A DNA stretch of 64,000 bases from Paenibacillus thermotolerans (GTDB lineage Bacteria > Bacillota > Bacilli > Paenibacillales > YIM-B00363), in assembly GCF_028745515.1 (NCBI RefSeq), contig NZ_JAQZSG010000015.1, forward strand, positions 1 through 64,000, given 5' to 3'. The position numbers and the translations under genes are program-made. The notes beneath the pieces are model-generated. The model had not been told where the DNA came from and did no database searches. It saw nothing but the letters and a program-made list of their open reading frames with translations. Shown piece by piece: positions 48,599 to 56,884 of the stretch. How positions within the stretch are numbered: position 1 is the stretch's first letter; every line of letters starts with the position of its first letter.

Positions 48599-49429
48599 TT
48601 ACAGCGTCTTCGGTTTGGAAAAGATCGATTGAAACAGCGACGGAGCTTTCGGTTTAAAGAGCGAAATGTCCCGTCTGGAGACGAGCTGGTCCGCCATCCG
48701 AAACATCGCCTTGGCCACATCGGATTTTCCTTGATTCACCACAAACGGAATGCCGACATTGAGCGACTGCGACACGATCTGAAATTGATTAGGAATGTAC
48801 ATTCCTACCTCAACACCTAAAATATCCGCAACGTCGTGCGCTTTAATGACGCTTTCCATATTGGAACGGTTCACGATCAGCTGAACCTTGTGCTGCATTC
48901 CCAACATCTCCAGCGTATCCAGCATCAGCTTCGTATTTTTCATCGTCGCCATCTCCAAATTCGTAATGACGAATATTTGGTCCGCCTTCTCGACGATATG
49001 CAAATTTTTATCCTGAAGACCGACACCCGTATCGGCAATGACGTAATCATGCTGCGAGAGCATGAGGTCGCATACTTTGGCGATTATGTCTCCGGTCACC
49101 AAATCCGCATACTCGGGCCGATCCGGCGCAGCGAGCACGCGGACTCCGCTTGGGTGGTGCATATAAAAGCCTGATAAGCCGAACGCGTCCATATCCTCGA
49201 TCGATTCCACGACATCCTTCACGCTGAATGACGGGTGCAGGTCAAGCGCAAGGCACACGTCTCCGAATTGAAAGCTCCCGTCGAGCACCCCGATCTTCAC
49301 ATTGCTCTTGGACAGCGCCACGGCCAGATTCACCGCAAGCACCGTCCGTCCGACCCCGCCTTTCGCGCTGCAAACGGCGATCAATTCGCCGCGGAAGCCT
49401 TTCCCCTTCGCCGTCTCCGATCCGTTCAT
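48599..49429 (-). CDS. tadZ: TadZ/CpaE-like ParA/MinD family protein
   Basis: 276 residues resembling MinD/ParA ATPases that position Tad pilus machinery. The P-loop reads SAKGGVGRTVLAVN, with the canonical GKT lysine replaced by Arg. There is no N-terminal receiver domain, unlike many CpaE proteins. The ATG at 49429 follows AAAGGAGGA. It lies between cpaB and tadA. Confidence 0.87.
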   Translation of the reverse strand: MNGSETAKGKGFRGELIAVCSAKGGVGRTVLAVNLAVALSKSNVKIGVLDGSFQFGDVCLALDLHPSFSVKDVVESIEDMDAFGLSGFYMHHPSGVRVLAAPDRPEYADLVTGDIIAKVCDLMLSQHDYVIADTGVGLQDKNLHIVEKADQIFVITNLEMATMKNTKLMLDTLEMLGMQHKVQLIVNRSNMESVIKAHDVADILGVEVGMYIPNQFQIVSQSLNVGIPFVVNQGKSDVAKAMFRMADQLVSRRDISLFKPKAPSLFQSIFSKPKTL

Positions 49430-49484
49430 GACCGCTCCTCCTTTCTCAATCATGTATTATAAATCGCCGAAAAAGCCGAAAACC

Positions 49485-50174
49485 CTACTTGTTTTCCGCC
49501 TTGTCCGCTGTTTCCTGCTGAGACACTCTCGTATGAAGAGTCAGGTGGATGGTGCCGCTCTCGATTGCGTTGACCAGCACAACTGTCTGATCCTTATTCA
49601 GCTCAAGCGTTGCGGAGCTGTATTCGACGTACGGCGTATCCGTTTCACTTTCCACCATTCTTCTGCCCACCGCCAGCACGCGAACCTTCTCCAGAAGCAG
49701 CTTCGTTATGACTTCCTTGGTCTGCATGTCTACTTTGCTGTATATAACGTCCACATAATCTTCCGGCTCGATCAGGTTCGATACCGATCGTACGAAGTCA
49801 ACCCCTACGGAAACTGCCCGATAGCCCTCCTTCACCTTGCGGGATACGAACAGCGCCTCCTCCTTCGTATCCTGAAACCGGTGCGTCAGAAGCACTTCGC
49901 CTGCCGCGATGGATGCGTTCGCAATTTTCCCTTCCGCCGAGCTAATTGTCGTCACCGCATTCGGGTGCACGCCGAGCTCGGGTACGCGGGCGATCGTAAG
50001 CTTGGCGGCAGTAATAATCTCGTTTTTCGCAATCGGCTCCTTCGCGGTCACGACCTCGACGAACACCTCGCTCGCAGCAGCCTCCTGCTGGAACCGGTTC
50101 ATGTATTGGTAGAAGAGCACGGTTGTCACCGCGCCCATAACAATCGCTAAAATTAGCACCATCTTTGTTCTCAT
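49485..50174 (-). CDS. cpaB: Tad pilus protein CpaB/RcpC-like (SAF domain)
   Basis: 229 residues with an N-terminal membrane helix (about 4-20), then a SAF-type domain (VVTAKEPIAKNEIIT, AAGEVLLTHRF). CpaB/RcpC proteins are periplasmic or surface components of the Tad system; in a Gram-positive its partner must differ because no secretin is encoded. The ATG at 50174 follows AGGCGG. Confidence 0.82.
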   Translation of the reverse strand: MRTKMVLILAIVMGAVTTVLFYQYMNRFQQEAAASEVFVEVVTAKEPIAKNEIITAAKLTIARVPELGVHPNAVTTISSAEGKIANASIAAGEVLLTHRFQDTKEEALFVSRKVKEGYRAVSVGVDFVRSVSNLIEPEDYVDVIYSKVDMQTKEVITKLLLEKVRVLAVGRRMVESETDTPYVEYSSATLELNKDQTVVLVNAIESGTIHLTLHTRVSQQETADKAENK

Positions 50175-50187
50175 TGTAGTCAACCGC

Positions 50188-51123
50188 CTATTCCGTCAGT
50201 CTGATCGAGAATGCTCCCTTGCCCGCCGCGCCCGGGTCAACGATTCCGGTTCCCACGCGTTCGATAAACTTGCCCTTGATGTACGTATCGTTATCCTTTT
50301 CCATGCCGATCACATAAAAATACGCAAATCCCGTAATTCTCACTTTCTTCAATTGATTCGAATTTTGGTCGTATGGCTTGTAAACAGGAACCAAGAGTAC
50401 CCTCGGGCAATCTCTATGATGCATTTCACCTTCAGGGTACGGACAGTTTCTGATTCTCTCCTCGATAGCCTCACGCGTTTTTCCCGCAATATTTCCGGTT
50501 TGGGTGTCGATAATGTCATCAAGCTTCACAAGTCCTTTGTACCCATATCTAAGGTTATCGGAGTACGTGCTGGCACCCGGCCCGTCAAGCGCCAATATGC
50601 CGAAAAAACCCGATTGCTGACCGCCCGGCTCTACCTTGAGCGTATAGATTTGGTTGTACACTAACTCCGTCCGATCATCGATTCCGATCGGCGCGGCCCC
50701 TTTCGCCTCCCCCATAATACCGAGCTGCGCGGTCGCGCTGACGGATACCGGAGTGCTCTTTATGCCGAATATGCCGGCGAAGCCGAGCGGCACTTCCCGT
50801 GTCAGTCCGACGGTAACACTATCTTTCATTCGAATATCCAAAACATCGATGCCTTCTTCTTCCTTATGCTGGTGAAGCACATGACGCGCTACCGCTTCAA
50901 CCGAAGTTTGGTCGGTTGTCAGCTCCTGTGCTCCCGAAAGCGCAGCTGCGTTAGCCGCCTTCTGCATTTGCATACGCGCTACGTATAGGCTTCCTCCGTC
51001 AACGACTAATCCGCCAATCGCAAGCATCGCCACCATGGACAACGCCGCTACCGCTATAACGTTGCCTTTTTGCTCCGTAACCAGCTTCCATGCGCTATGT
51101 TTTAACCAATCCGCCGATTTCAT
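50188..51123 (-). CDS. TadG-like pilus-assembly protein
   Basis: 311 residues. The N-terminal region carries the TadG-type helix (VIAVAALSMVAMLAIGGLVVDGG) followed by YVARMQMQKAANAAALSGAQ, typical of Flp pilus-assembly TadG proteins. The rest is an extracytoplasmic domain with two close cysteines (NCPYPEGEMHHRDCP). Probably a minor pilus component. Confidence 0.8.
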   Translation of the reverse strand: MKSADWLKHSAWKLVTEQKGNVIAVAALSMVAMLAIGGLVVDGGSLYVARMQMQKAANAAALSGAQELTTDQTSVEAVARHVLHQHKEEEGIDVLDIRMKDSVTVGLTREVPLGFAGIFGIKSTPVSVSATAQLGIMGEAKGAAPIGIDDRTELVYNQIYTLKVEPGGQQSGFFGILALDGPGASTYSDNLRYGYKGLVKLDDIIDTQTGNIAGKTREAIEERIRNCPYPEGEMHHRDCPRVLLVPVYKPYDQNSNQLKKVRITGFAYFYVIGMEKDNDTYIKGKFIERVGTGIVDPGAAGKGAFSIRLTE

Positions 51124-51135
51124 CCGTCATTCACC

Positions 51136-51537
51136 TCATTCCACCCGTATGGTCGAATACGCCCTTATATTCGGTCTTACCGGCAAAAGCTCCCCTACAA
51201 TCGGCGTTACAAAAGTAAAGGGCTCCTGCAGCGTGACCGTGACATAATCCCCGGAGTCCCGCGTGCGGTCGTCCGGCGTAACCGTTACCGCCAGCAGCGC
51301 CGGGTCCTTAACCTTCATGTACGATCTGGCAAACGCCGCAAGCTCGGCGTCCGTATAACCGAAGCTCCCTTTTCTCACCGTTTCTTGCGCCGCCAGCTGC
51401 AGGTTCAAATAGCCGTACATATAACGCCCCAGATCTACAATGCCGAACACTAGCAGAAGCATGACCGGCGCGATGATCGCGAACTCCGTCAACGCTTGCC
51501 CGCGCTCATCCTTCCTCAGCTTCCAACTACGACTCAT
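51136..51537 (-). CDS. TadE-like pseudopilin
   Basis: 133 residues. The prepilin-like motif ERGQALTEFAIIAP (Gly then four residues then Glu-Phe) precedes a hydrophobic helix, the TadE signature; it is probably processed by the prepilin peptidase encoded just upstream. Overlaps that gene by 4 nt. Confidence 0.87.
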   Translation of the reverse strand: MSRSWKLRKDERGQALTEFAIIAPVMLLLVFGIVDLGRYMYGYLNLQLAAQETVRKGSFGYTDAELAAFARSYMKVKDPALLAVTVTPDDRTRDSGDYVTVTLQEPFTFVTPIVGELLPVRPNIRAYSTIRVE

Positions 51538-52052
51538 ATGGGAATGTCTCCTCTCGTGAGAATCGCCGTCAGCGCACCGCCGCCGATCGCCACCCCGTAG
51601 GGCATGACAGCAGTTAGCGCTCCCGTATTCTTAGGGAAGGACATGCGCGTGCCGCAGCGGAATGCATACAAGAAATAAACGACTTGCTTAAAAAACGCTC
51701 TGGAATCTTTCCGCAAAAGCAGCGTAACGACCGCCATCGCCGCACCGATCAACCCCATGTATACGGCAGCCGTAACGACAAACCACGATCCCTTCAAAGC
51801 GCCGATTACGGAGAGCAGCTTTACATCTCCCGCTCCCATTCCGCCCATAAAGTAGGGGATAAGCAGCAGTCCGATACCGGCTGCGAAGCCCGCGAGCGAA
51901 GCTCCGAGACCGGACCAGCCGCCGAACCAAAAATGAAGAGTCAATGCAAGCGCAAGTGCGGGGAAGGTTACTGCGTTGTAAATTTTACGGCGGTGCAAAT
52001 CGGTGCCGACGCAAATGATCAACACAGCGATCAACACAATGTCCGACCACAT
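51534..52052 (-). CDS. tadV: Prepilin peptidase TadV/CpaA (A24)
   Basis: 172-residue membrane aspartyl protease. Catalytic aspartates are in VGTDLHRRKIYN and GGMGAGDVKLLS (GxGD). It cleaves the Flp pilin and TadE/F pseudopilins. Follows flp after a partial terminator. Confidence 0.92.
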   Translation of the reverse strand: MWSDIVLIAVLIICVGTDLHRRKIYNAVTFPALALALTLHFWFGGWSGLGASLAGFAAGIGLLLIPYFMGGMGAGDVKLLSVIGALKGSWFVVTAAVYMGLIGAAMAVVTLLLRKDSRAFFKQVVYFLYAFRCGTRMSFPKNTGALTAVMPYGVAIGGGALTAILTRGDIPI

Positions 52053-52070
52053 ATCTTACACTCCTTAAGC

Positions 52071-52106
52071 TATAAAGAAGGGCCTTACGTTTGCACGAAA
52101 GACCCT
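52071..52106 (-). terminator. Partial terminator between flp and tadV
   Basis: AGGG..CTT..CGT and ACG..AAG..CCCT arms with mismatches, followed by TCTTTAT. It may reduce read-through so that pilin mRNA exceeds machine mRNA. Confidence 0.5.
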
Positions 52107-52122
52107 TGCTTCGAATGAATGT

Positions 52123-52320
52123 TTAGTTGCCGCCGGCTGCCGGTACCTGGTCTCTGTTTTGCACTTTCCCGAGCGCATCGTTGAAGATGTTGACGAGCTC
52201 TTGGCGGAACGCTGCGATGATTCCTACAACCGCTACCGCGATAATGCCGAGCACCAAGCCGTACTCCGTCAAGCCTTGTCCTTGCTCTTCTTTAACCAAC
52301 GCGATCCATTTGTTCATCAT
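52123..52320 (-). CDS. flp: Flp/Fap-type major pilin
   Basis: 65-residue prepilin. Cleavage motif GQGLTEYG (Gly, four residues, Glu-Tyr) and a following hydrophobic helix (LVLGIIAVAVVGIIAA) are canonical. It forms the Tad pilus fibre after processing by TadV. Start at 52320 has AAGGAG seven bases upstream; that start lies inside the end of the DUF192 gene. Confidence 0.95.
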   Translation of the reverse strand: MMNKWIALVKEEQGQGLTEYGLVLGIIAVAVVGIIAAFRQELVNIFNDALGKVQNRDQVPAAGGN

Positions 52321-52702
52321 TTTCATTCTCCTTTTGATTGTTTGTTTTTTTAGTTTCGGGATTCATAAATCCCATCTTATGTCCGACTCGGGTTTCCGTC
52401 GCCCGAATCGTTCCCGCAGGCAGCTCTACCACCGAACGGGCTCCCGCTACCATCGAGCCTACTTGGCCCGGCGAAAGTGCTTCATCCGTTCCGACGACAA
52501 CGCCGGCTTCATCCAGATAAAGTACATCGATCGGGTAACGCATAAAAAAGGTGTGCACGGACCGGCAGGGTACGATATGAAGCGCGCAATCCTGCGGCAG
52601 CTCTTTCGTCAGCATCAGCCCTCGGAACCTTCGAAGGAAGGTGGATGCGGCTTCGACCCGCCCGGCGACCCGTACGCCGTTCTCAAGATTGTACAGCTCC
52701 AT
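52292..52702 (-). CDS. DUF192 family protein
   Basis: 136 residues matching DUF192: FRGLMLTKELP, HTFFMRYPIDVLYLDE, VVELPAGTI. Function unknown; DUF192 proteins are small beta-rich proteins often beside Tad genes. No signal peptide here. The last 29 nt overlap the flp start, and the tail is Asn/Glu/Lys-rich because it contains the flp ribosome site. First gene of the Tad operon behind the c-di-GMP riboswitch. Confidence 0.85.
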   Translation of the reverse strand: MELYNLENGVRVAGRVEAASTFLRRFRGLMLTKELPQDCALHIVPCRSVHTFFMRYPIDVLYLDEAGVVVGTDEALSPGQVGSMVAGARSVVELPAGTIRATETRVGHKMGFMNPETKKTNNQKENENDEQMDRVG

Positions 52703-52730
52703 GACTTTTCACCTCCGCTCATAACAAATA

Positions 52731-52761
52731 ACCCTGCCTTTACGTACCGAAAGGAGGGTTA
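52731..52761 (-). terminator. Expression-platform hairpin of the c-di-GMP riboswitch
   Basis: AACCCTCCTTT pairs with AAAGGCAGGGTT (11 bp, one bulged C), followed by ATTTGTT. Its CTTTCGGTA segment can instead pair with TACCGAAAG (52798-52806) at the aptamer's 3' end. Confidence 0.6.
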
Positions 52762-52797
52762 CGCCATGATGCTTCCACGTAACAAGTTCCCCTGATC

Positions 52798-52905
52798 TTT
52801 CGGTAACTGGCTGGCATAGAAACCGGAATATCCCATTCGTTATTCCGACTCCCTTAGCCCCTCTAGCTTTGCGCCGCTAGCTTTCGCCAGCTTTGCCTTT
52901 ATCGA
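52798..52905 (-). promoter_or_regulatory. c-di-GMP-I riboswitch (GEMM)
   Basis: The minus strand shows the GEMM pattern: GGCAAAGC, a GCGAAAGC tetraloop stem, GGCGCAAAGCTAG, GGGCTAA, and a 3' TATGCCAGCCAGTTACCG. It lies upstream of DUF192 and the Tad operon, so c-di-GMP should control pilus expression. Direction (on or off) is inference. Confidence 0.85.
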
Positions 52906-53084
52906 GATTCAGCGAAATTTGTCTGAACCTGACGACTTCATAGTACGCCCGATGCAATCGTTCCCGCCATCCATCGAAATGATTATTTTTCCAGTTGGCC
53001 GCAACAAGCGTAAAGGACTACTTTCATCTTCCAAACATTGCCTCCGCCCGTGCTGAAAGATTCAGGAAATAAATCCCACGGAAA

Positions 53085-53128
53085 ACAAAAAAACCGGCGC
53101 CTCTTCATCGAAAGCGCCGGTTTTTCCA
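53085..53128. terminator. Terminator after guaD
   Basis: ACCGGCGC and GCGCCGGT form an 8-bp stem flanked by A-run and T-run; active in both directions. The gap from 52921 to 53084 contains no confident gene. Confidence 0.85.
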
Positions 53129-53173
53129 TCTTTAGGCATAGCGAAATCCCAAAATTCGGGCGAACCTCACTAG

Positions 53174-53644
53174 TTAATAATCTACGCGTCCGCTATAAGC
53201 GGTCCATGCGTCGAACGGCGCATGATATCCTTCCGGAGTCATACGCTGCATCGCGATCGATCGCGACTCGATCGGCTTCTCAAGCTCGTCGTAAATAAAA
53301 TGATCGTCAAAGCCGATGCCCGCGGCTTCTACTTTCGTGCAAGCGTAATACACCGCTTTCGGACGCGCCCAGTAAATGGCTCCGATGCACATCGGGCAAG
53401 GCTCGCAGCTCGTATAAATTTCGCAATCCGACAGCTGGAACGCGCCGAGCTCCCTGCAGGCCGCCCGGATCGCCTGCACCTCCGCGTGCGCCGTCGGATC
53501 GTTCGAACTCGTCACCTCGTTAACGCCGGAGGCGACGATGCGGCCGTCCTTCACGACGACGGCTCCGAACGGACCGCCTTTACCGCTTAACACATTCTCC
53601 TTCGCAAGACGAACCGCTTCCCGCATCCATCTCTCATTCGACAT
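53174..53644 (-). CDS. guaD: Guanine deaminase (CDA fold)
   Basis: 156 residues, same length as B. subtilis GuaD. Zinc ligands in AHAEVQAI and SCEPCPMCIG mark the cytidine-deaminase superfamily; the C-terminal swapped segment (FDAWTAYSGRVDY) matches GuaD. It converts guanine to xanthine for purine salvage or nitrogen use. Confidence 0.9.
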   Translation of the reverse strand: MSNERWMREAVRLAKENVLSGKGGPFGAVVVKDGRIVASGVNEVTSSNDPTAHAEVQAIRAACRELGAFQLSDCEIYTSCEPCPMCIGAIYWARPKAVYYACTKVEAAGIGFDDHFIYDELEKPIESRSIAMQRMTPEGYHAPFDAWTAYSGRVDY

Positions 53645-53659
53645 AATACCCCTCCCAGC

Positions 53660-54355
53660 TTACTTCCCGGTCACAAGCAGCATGATGCTCCGATCCCTCT
53701 CAAAATCCCAATCGACAAACACGTCGATGACTTTCCGGTTCAAAGCCGCTTCGAAATGCCCGTTATTGTGAAGATAGCTCTTTTCCAGATTCCGCTTTAC
53801 CCGCTTTAGGAGCGCTCCGTGGCCGAGGCGGATGAGCTCCTTCTCGATCCGCACGAGAATGCCGTTGCGCACGACTAAAATCGTACGGGAATTCAATTCG
53901 CAGGAATAAATTTCATCCGGAATTTTTTGCGCTTGCTCGCTGATGTTTACAATCTCTTGATCGATAATCGGCTTTCCAGGGTAGGCGTCATTCACATTTT
54001 CCGCGAACGGAAACGGATTTTCCCCTATAAATGTAATCATCCCCGAACGGTTATGCAAGTTCCAGTCATAATACATTTCTTGCACTTGGACGCCTGTCGT
54101 CAGCTGAATATATCCTTTCAATTCAGGAAAGAGCCGTTGTATGAGCGTATCCCTCATTTGCACGATGATGTCCGTCTGGTCCTGATCCATCAATACTCTT
54201 TCGGCCGGAGTGAGCAAATTGCGCAAGTGCACGGTCATATAGGTAAGTCCTACGGAAACGAAAACCGATTCCGGCCCTTTGCCGAAGTTTTCGCGAAACA
54301 GCTTGCCGATATAGCTCGATATATTTTGAATCACGGGTGTTTGATCTGCGTTCAT
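53660..54355 (-). CDS. DUF2294 protein with two repeats
   Basis: 231 residues made of two related halves (LFRENFGKGPESVFVSVG and the later HGALLKRVKRNLEKSYL), as in two-domain DUF2294 proteins. Function unknown. No membrane segment. It lies between guaD and a kinase gene, 15 nt upstream of guaD. Confidence 0.72.
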   Translation of the reverse strand: MNADQTPVIQNISSYIGKLFRENFGKGPESVFVSVGLTYMTVHLRNLLTPAERVLMDQDQTDIIVQMRDTLIQRLFPELKGYIQLTTGVQVQEMYYDWNLHNRSGMITFIGENPFPFAENVNDAYPGKPIIDQEIVNISEQAQKIPDEIYSCELNSRTILVVRNGILVRIEKELIRLGHGALLKRVKRNLEKSYLHNNGHFEAALNRKVIDVFVDWDFERDRSIMLLVTGK

Positions 54356-54440
54356 GTGTCGTCCGACTCCTTAAGACCTTGCCTTATTTGCCTCTATACG
54401 GCAGTTTCATTATGCGCTGCGGGTTGGACGATTATTCCAA

Positions 54441-55637
54441 TTACAAGACGAGCGGCAGACGGATGTCCACCGACGTTCCTACCCCTTCTTCACTGGCGAT
54501 GACAAGCTTGCCCTTGTGCAGCTCAACGATATTGAAGCTTACCATCATGCCCAGACCCGTTCCCTTTTCCTTGCTGGAAAAGAACGCCTGACCGATTTTC
54601 TCCTGCATTTCTTTCGGAATGCCGCAGCCTTCGTCGACAATGCGTACCGACAAAGCTTCGCCGAAGCGGCTGACAAGCACGGAAACCGTCCCGCCGCCGG
54701 GCATCGCCTCGACCGCATTCTTTAAAATATTAAGAAACACCTGCTTGATTCGGGTTTCCTCGCACAGAATGCGGGCTTCCGAAAGTCCCGGCTCCACTTG
54801 CAGCCGTATTTCGACGTTATGAATGATCGCCTGCGTGCCCACCAGCGTCATAATCGATTCAAGCATCGGAATAATTTCTTTTTCTTCGAAAAACATTTTT
54901 TTCGGCTTTCCGAGCAGCAGCAGCTCGTTCGTGATCGTATGGATGCGATCCAGCTCGTCGAGCATAATGTCGCCGTATTGGAGCGTCTTGCTCTCCAGCG
55001 ACAATTGAATGAACCCGCGCAGGCTTGCAAGCGGGTTTCGGATCTCATGCGCTATGCCCGCAGCCAACTCGCCGACGACGGCGAGCTTCTCCGAATGCAG
55101 CAGCATCTCATCATAGCGCTTCCGATCGGTAATATCCTTAAGCACCGCGTATACGCCTCTCACCTTTCTGCCTGAATGGATCGGAAAGAAAGAGACCTCG
55201 GCATCAAAGACGGCGCCGTCCTTCTTAATATATCGAGTTTCGAAATGCTGCGGTTCACCGTCCGCCGCCTTCCGAAACTTTGCAAAGACGCGTTCCCTCT
55301 CCTCCGCAGGATAAAACTGCTCGAAAGTTTTACCGATCCTTTCAGTTTCCGTATATCCCTTTAACCGCTCTGCCGTCGAATTCATCCTCTTCAAACGGCC
55401 GTTCCTGTCATAGAGGCTTACCGCTTCCCTATGATTATGGAACAAGCTTTCGTTAAAGTCTGGAATCTCATCTCTAATGAGCCAGGCGCCCAAGCCCAAT
55501 GCCGAGGCGAGCAACCCGCCCTCCGCAATCCAATACCAATACGCCGCAGTCCATGGCAGCTTCCATACGGTGAACGATAGTACCTCGCCCGCAAGAACAA
55601 CCAAACAGCCTGATAGTATGATTCCCATCCAACGCAT
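54441..55637 (-). CDS. Membrane-bound PAS sensor histidine kinase
   Basis: 398 residues. Two N-terminal membrane helices (about 4-22 and 33-52) with almost no external loop, one PAS domain (about 65-185), HisKA with His in GIAHEIRNPLASLRG, and a HATPase domain (NILKNAVEAMPGGG, DEGCGIP, GTGLGM). The phosphoacceptor region is like that of sporulation kinases, so it may feed Spo0F. There is no partner regulator nearby. A hairpin (ATGGCCTG/CAGGCCAT) lies in its leader near 55685-55720. Confidence 0.88.
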   Translation of the reverse strand: MRWMGIILSGCLVVLAGEVLSFTVWKLPWTAAYWYWIAEGGLLASALGLGAWLIRDEIPDFNESLFHNHREAVSLYDRNGRLKRMNSTAERLKGYTETERIGKTFEQFYPAEERERVFAKFRKAADGEPQHFETRYIKKDGAVFDAEVSFFPIHSGRKVRGVYAVLKDITDRKRYDEMLLHSEKLAVVGELAAGIAHEIRNPLASLRGFIQLSLESKTLQYGDIMLDELDRIHTITNELLLLGKPKKMFFEEKEIIPMLESIMTLVGTQAIIHNVEIRLQVEPGLSEARILCEETRIKQVFLNILKNAVEAMPGGGTVSVLVSRFGEALSVRIVDEGCGIPKEMQEKIGQAFFSSKEKGTGLGMMVSFNIVELHKGKLVIASEEGVGTSVDIRLPLVL

Positions 55638-55825
55638 AGCGCACCTTCTTTTTCGGATAAGGTCCCTTTTTCGTAAAGAAAAATGGCCTGACCTCTAAAA
55701 ATATAGAAGCCAGGCCATGAAGGACGTTATCCGTTCGAACAATTCGCTCATTTACCTGAAATATTCTTTTACAAACAATCTGCAAGACCTCCGCTACCGA
55801 TCCTTCGGTCCGGTTCTGCCGTTGT

Positions 55826-55912
55826 CTATTTCATGAATTCATAAATCATAAATTCCAAATAATCGGTGCCATCCTTGACGCCAATCTTCTTTATTTTAGC
55901 ATACTTTAACAT
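55826..55912 (-). CDS. Tentative small ORF downstream of DUF420 (28 residues)
   Basis: The frame reads KIKKIGVKDGTDYLEFMIYEFMK at its end, which looks protein-like, but it has no clear ribosome site. It could be read from GTG further upstream (55948) as 40 residues. The gap 55638-55957 has nothing else I can support. Confidence 0.25.
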   Translation of the reverse strand: MLKYAKIKKIGVKDGTDYLEFMIYEFMK

Positions 55913-55957
55913 CTTCGGAAACTTCGAATTGCACCGGCGCCGCGTCACGCGCCCGGC

Positions 55958-56491
55958 TTATACGTAATACGGCGATATCATTAAGTATACGATAGGACCC
56001 GTCAAGCTTACATAAAGCCAAATCGGCATCGTCCAGCGCGCGATTTTCCGGTGCTTCTCCACATTGTTCGTCAAGCCCCGGATGGTCGTTATGAGCGATA
56101 ACGGAACGATGGCCGCCGCAAGAATAATGTGAGTGATCAGGATGAAGAAATAGACGTAGCGGATCGGGCCTTCCCCGCCGTACGGCGTCGATTCGGTCGC
56201 GTAATGATAGGTGACATACGACACTAGAAACAAAATCGTAGTTGTGAACGCCGCGAAAATAAAATTCCGGTGAAGCTTGATGTTTTTCCTCTTGATAAAG
56301 TACAAGGCCGCCACAAGAAAGACAAACGTAAAGCTGTTGAAAATCGCGTTCAGCATCGGCAATATCGTAAAGTCGATATGGTCGAGCCCTTCCGCCTTCG
56401 GCAGGAAGAACAGAACGGCTACGAGCGCGTTGACTACGATGGAGAGGACGACAACAAGCGGTGTATAGTTGCGTTCTTTAGACGGTGCCAT
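55958..56491 (-). CDS. DUF420 membrane protein (YozB-like)
   Basis: 177 residues with five membrane helices. DUF420 proteins share the haem-aa3-like LHRNFIFAAF and THIILAAAIVPLSL segments and are linked to cytochrome oxidase biogenesis (CtaM-like) in Bacilli. The ATG at 56491 follows GGAAGGA at nine bases; an ATG at 56518 is an alternative. Confidence 0.82.
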   Translation of the reverse strand: MAPSKERNYTPLVVVLSIVVNALVAVLFFLPKAEGLDHIDFTILPMLNAIFNSFTFVFLVAALYFIKRKNIKLHRNFIFAAFTTTILFLVSYVTYHYATESTPYGGEGPIRYVYFFILITHIILAAAIVPLSLITTIRGLTNNVEKHRKIARWTMPIWLYVSLTGPIVYLMISPYYV

Positions 56492-56533
56492 AAGTGGAAA
56501 TCCTTCCTTTTCGAGCATGTTACCCCCATCATA

Positions 56534-56569
56534 ATGAAAAAAGGCACCCGAAAGCAATCTTGAATGCCT
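56534..56569 (-). terminator. Terminator between small membrane protein and DUF420
   Basis: AGGCA and TGCCT arms with a long loop, followed by TTTTTT on the minus strand. Confidence 0.5.
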
Positions 56570-56611
56570 AATGTCACACAACGTACAAAAAACGGCGGCT
56601 CGGTCGAATGC

Positions 56612-56737
56612 TTATTGCTTTGGTTTGTCTTTGCCCTTCGCTTCGGAAAGACGAACCAATATATAAGAAATAACAATGCTCCCGACGATAAAGTACCATC
56701 CGGAAAAACCGCCGAGGACCCACTCTTTTACGCTCAT
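56612..56737 (-). CDS. Small single-helix membrane protein (41 residues)
   Basis: Frame of 41 residues: a short N-terminus (MSVKEWVLGGFSG), one membrane helix (about 13-30, WYFIVGSIVISYILVR) and a Lys-rich cytosolic tail. GGGGAG lies five bases before the ATG. The pattern (helix plus charged tail, good ribosome site, next to DUF420) supports a real small gene. It resembles small oxidase-associated proteins but I cannot name a family. Confidence 0.6.
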   Translation of the reverse strand: MSVKEWVLGGFSGWYFIVGSIVISYILVRLSEAKGKDKPKQ

Positions 56738-56884
56738 CGCTACTCCCCTAACTACTTATAAATTAAATATATTGTGTCACGTTCTGTGTATATTACGTAT
56801 TAATTTACCATATTTTGGCGAAAATGAAAAGCATGAATACACTTATTGTGACTTCGATGTCAAGCGATTTTCGCGTCATTTATA

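Noticed and set aside
52900-53040. Small minus-strand frames before the c-di-GMP riboswitch (a 14-codon ORF and a Trp/Arg/Tyr-rich frame)
   Set aside because: Protein-like in places, but without a start codon and ribosome site in the same frame, and the end runs into the aptamer.
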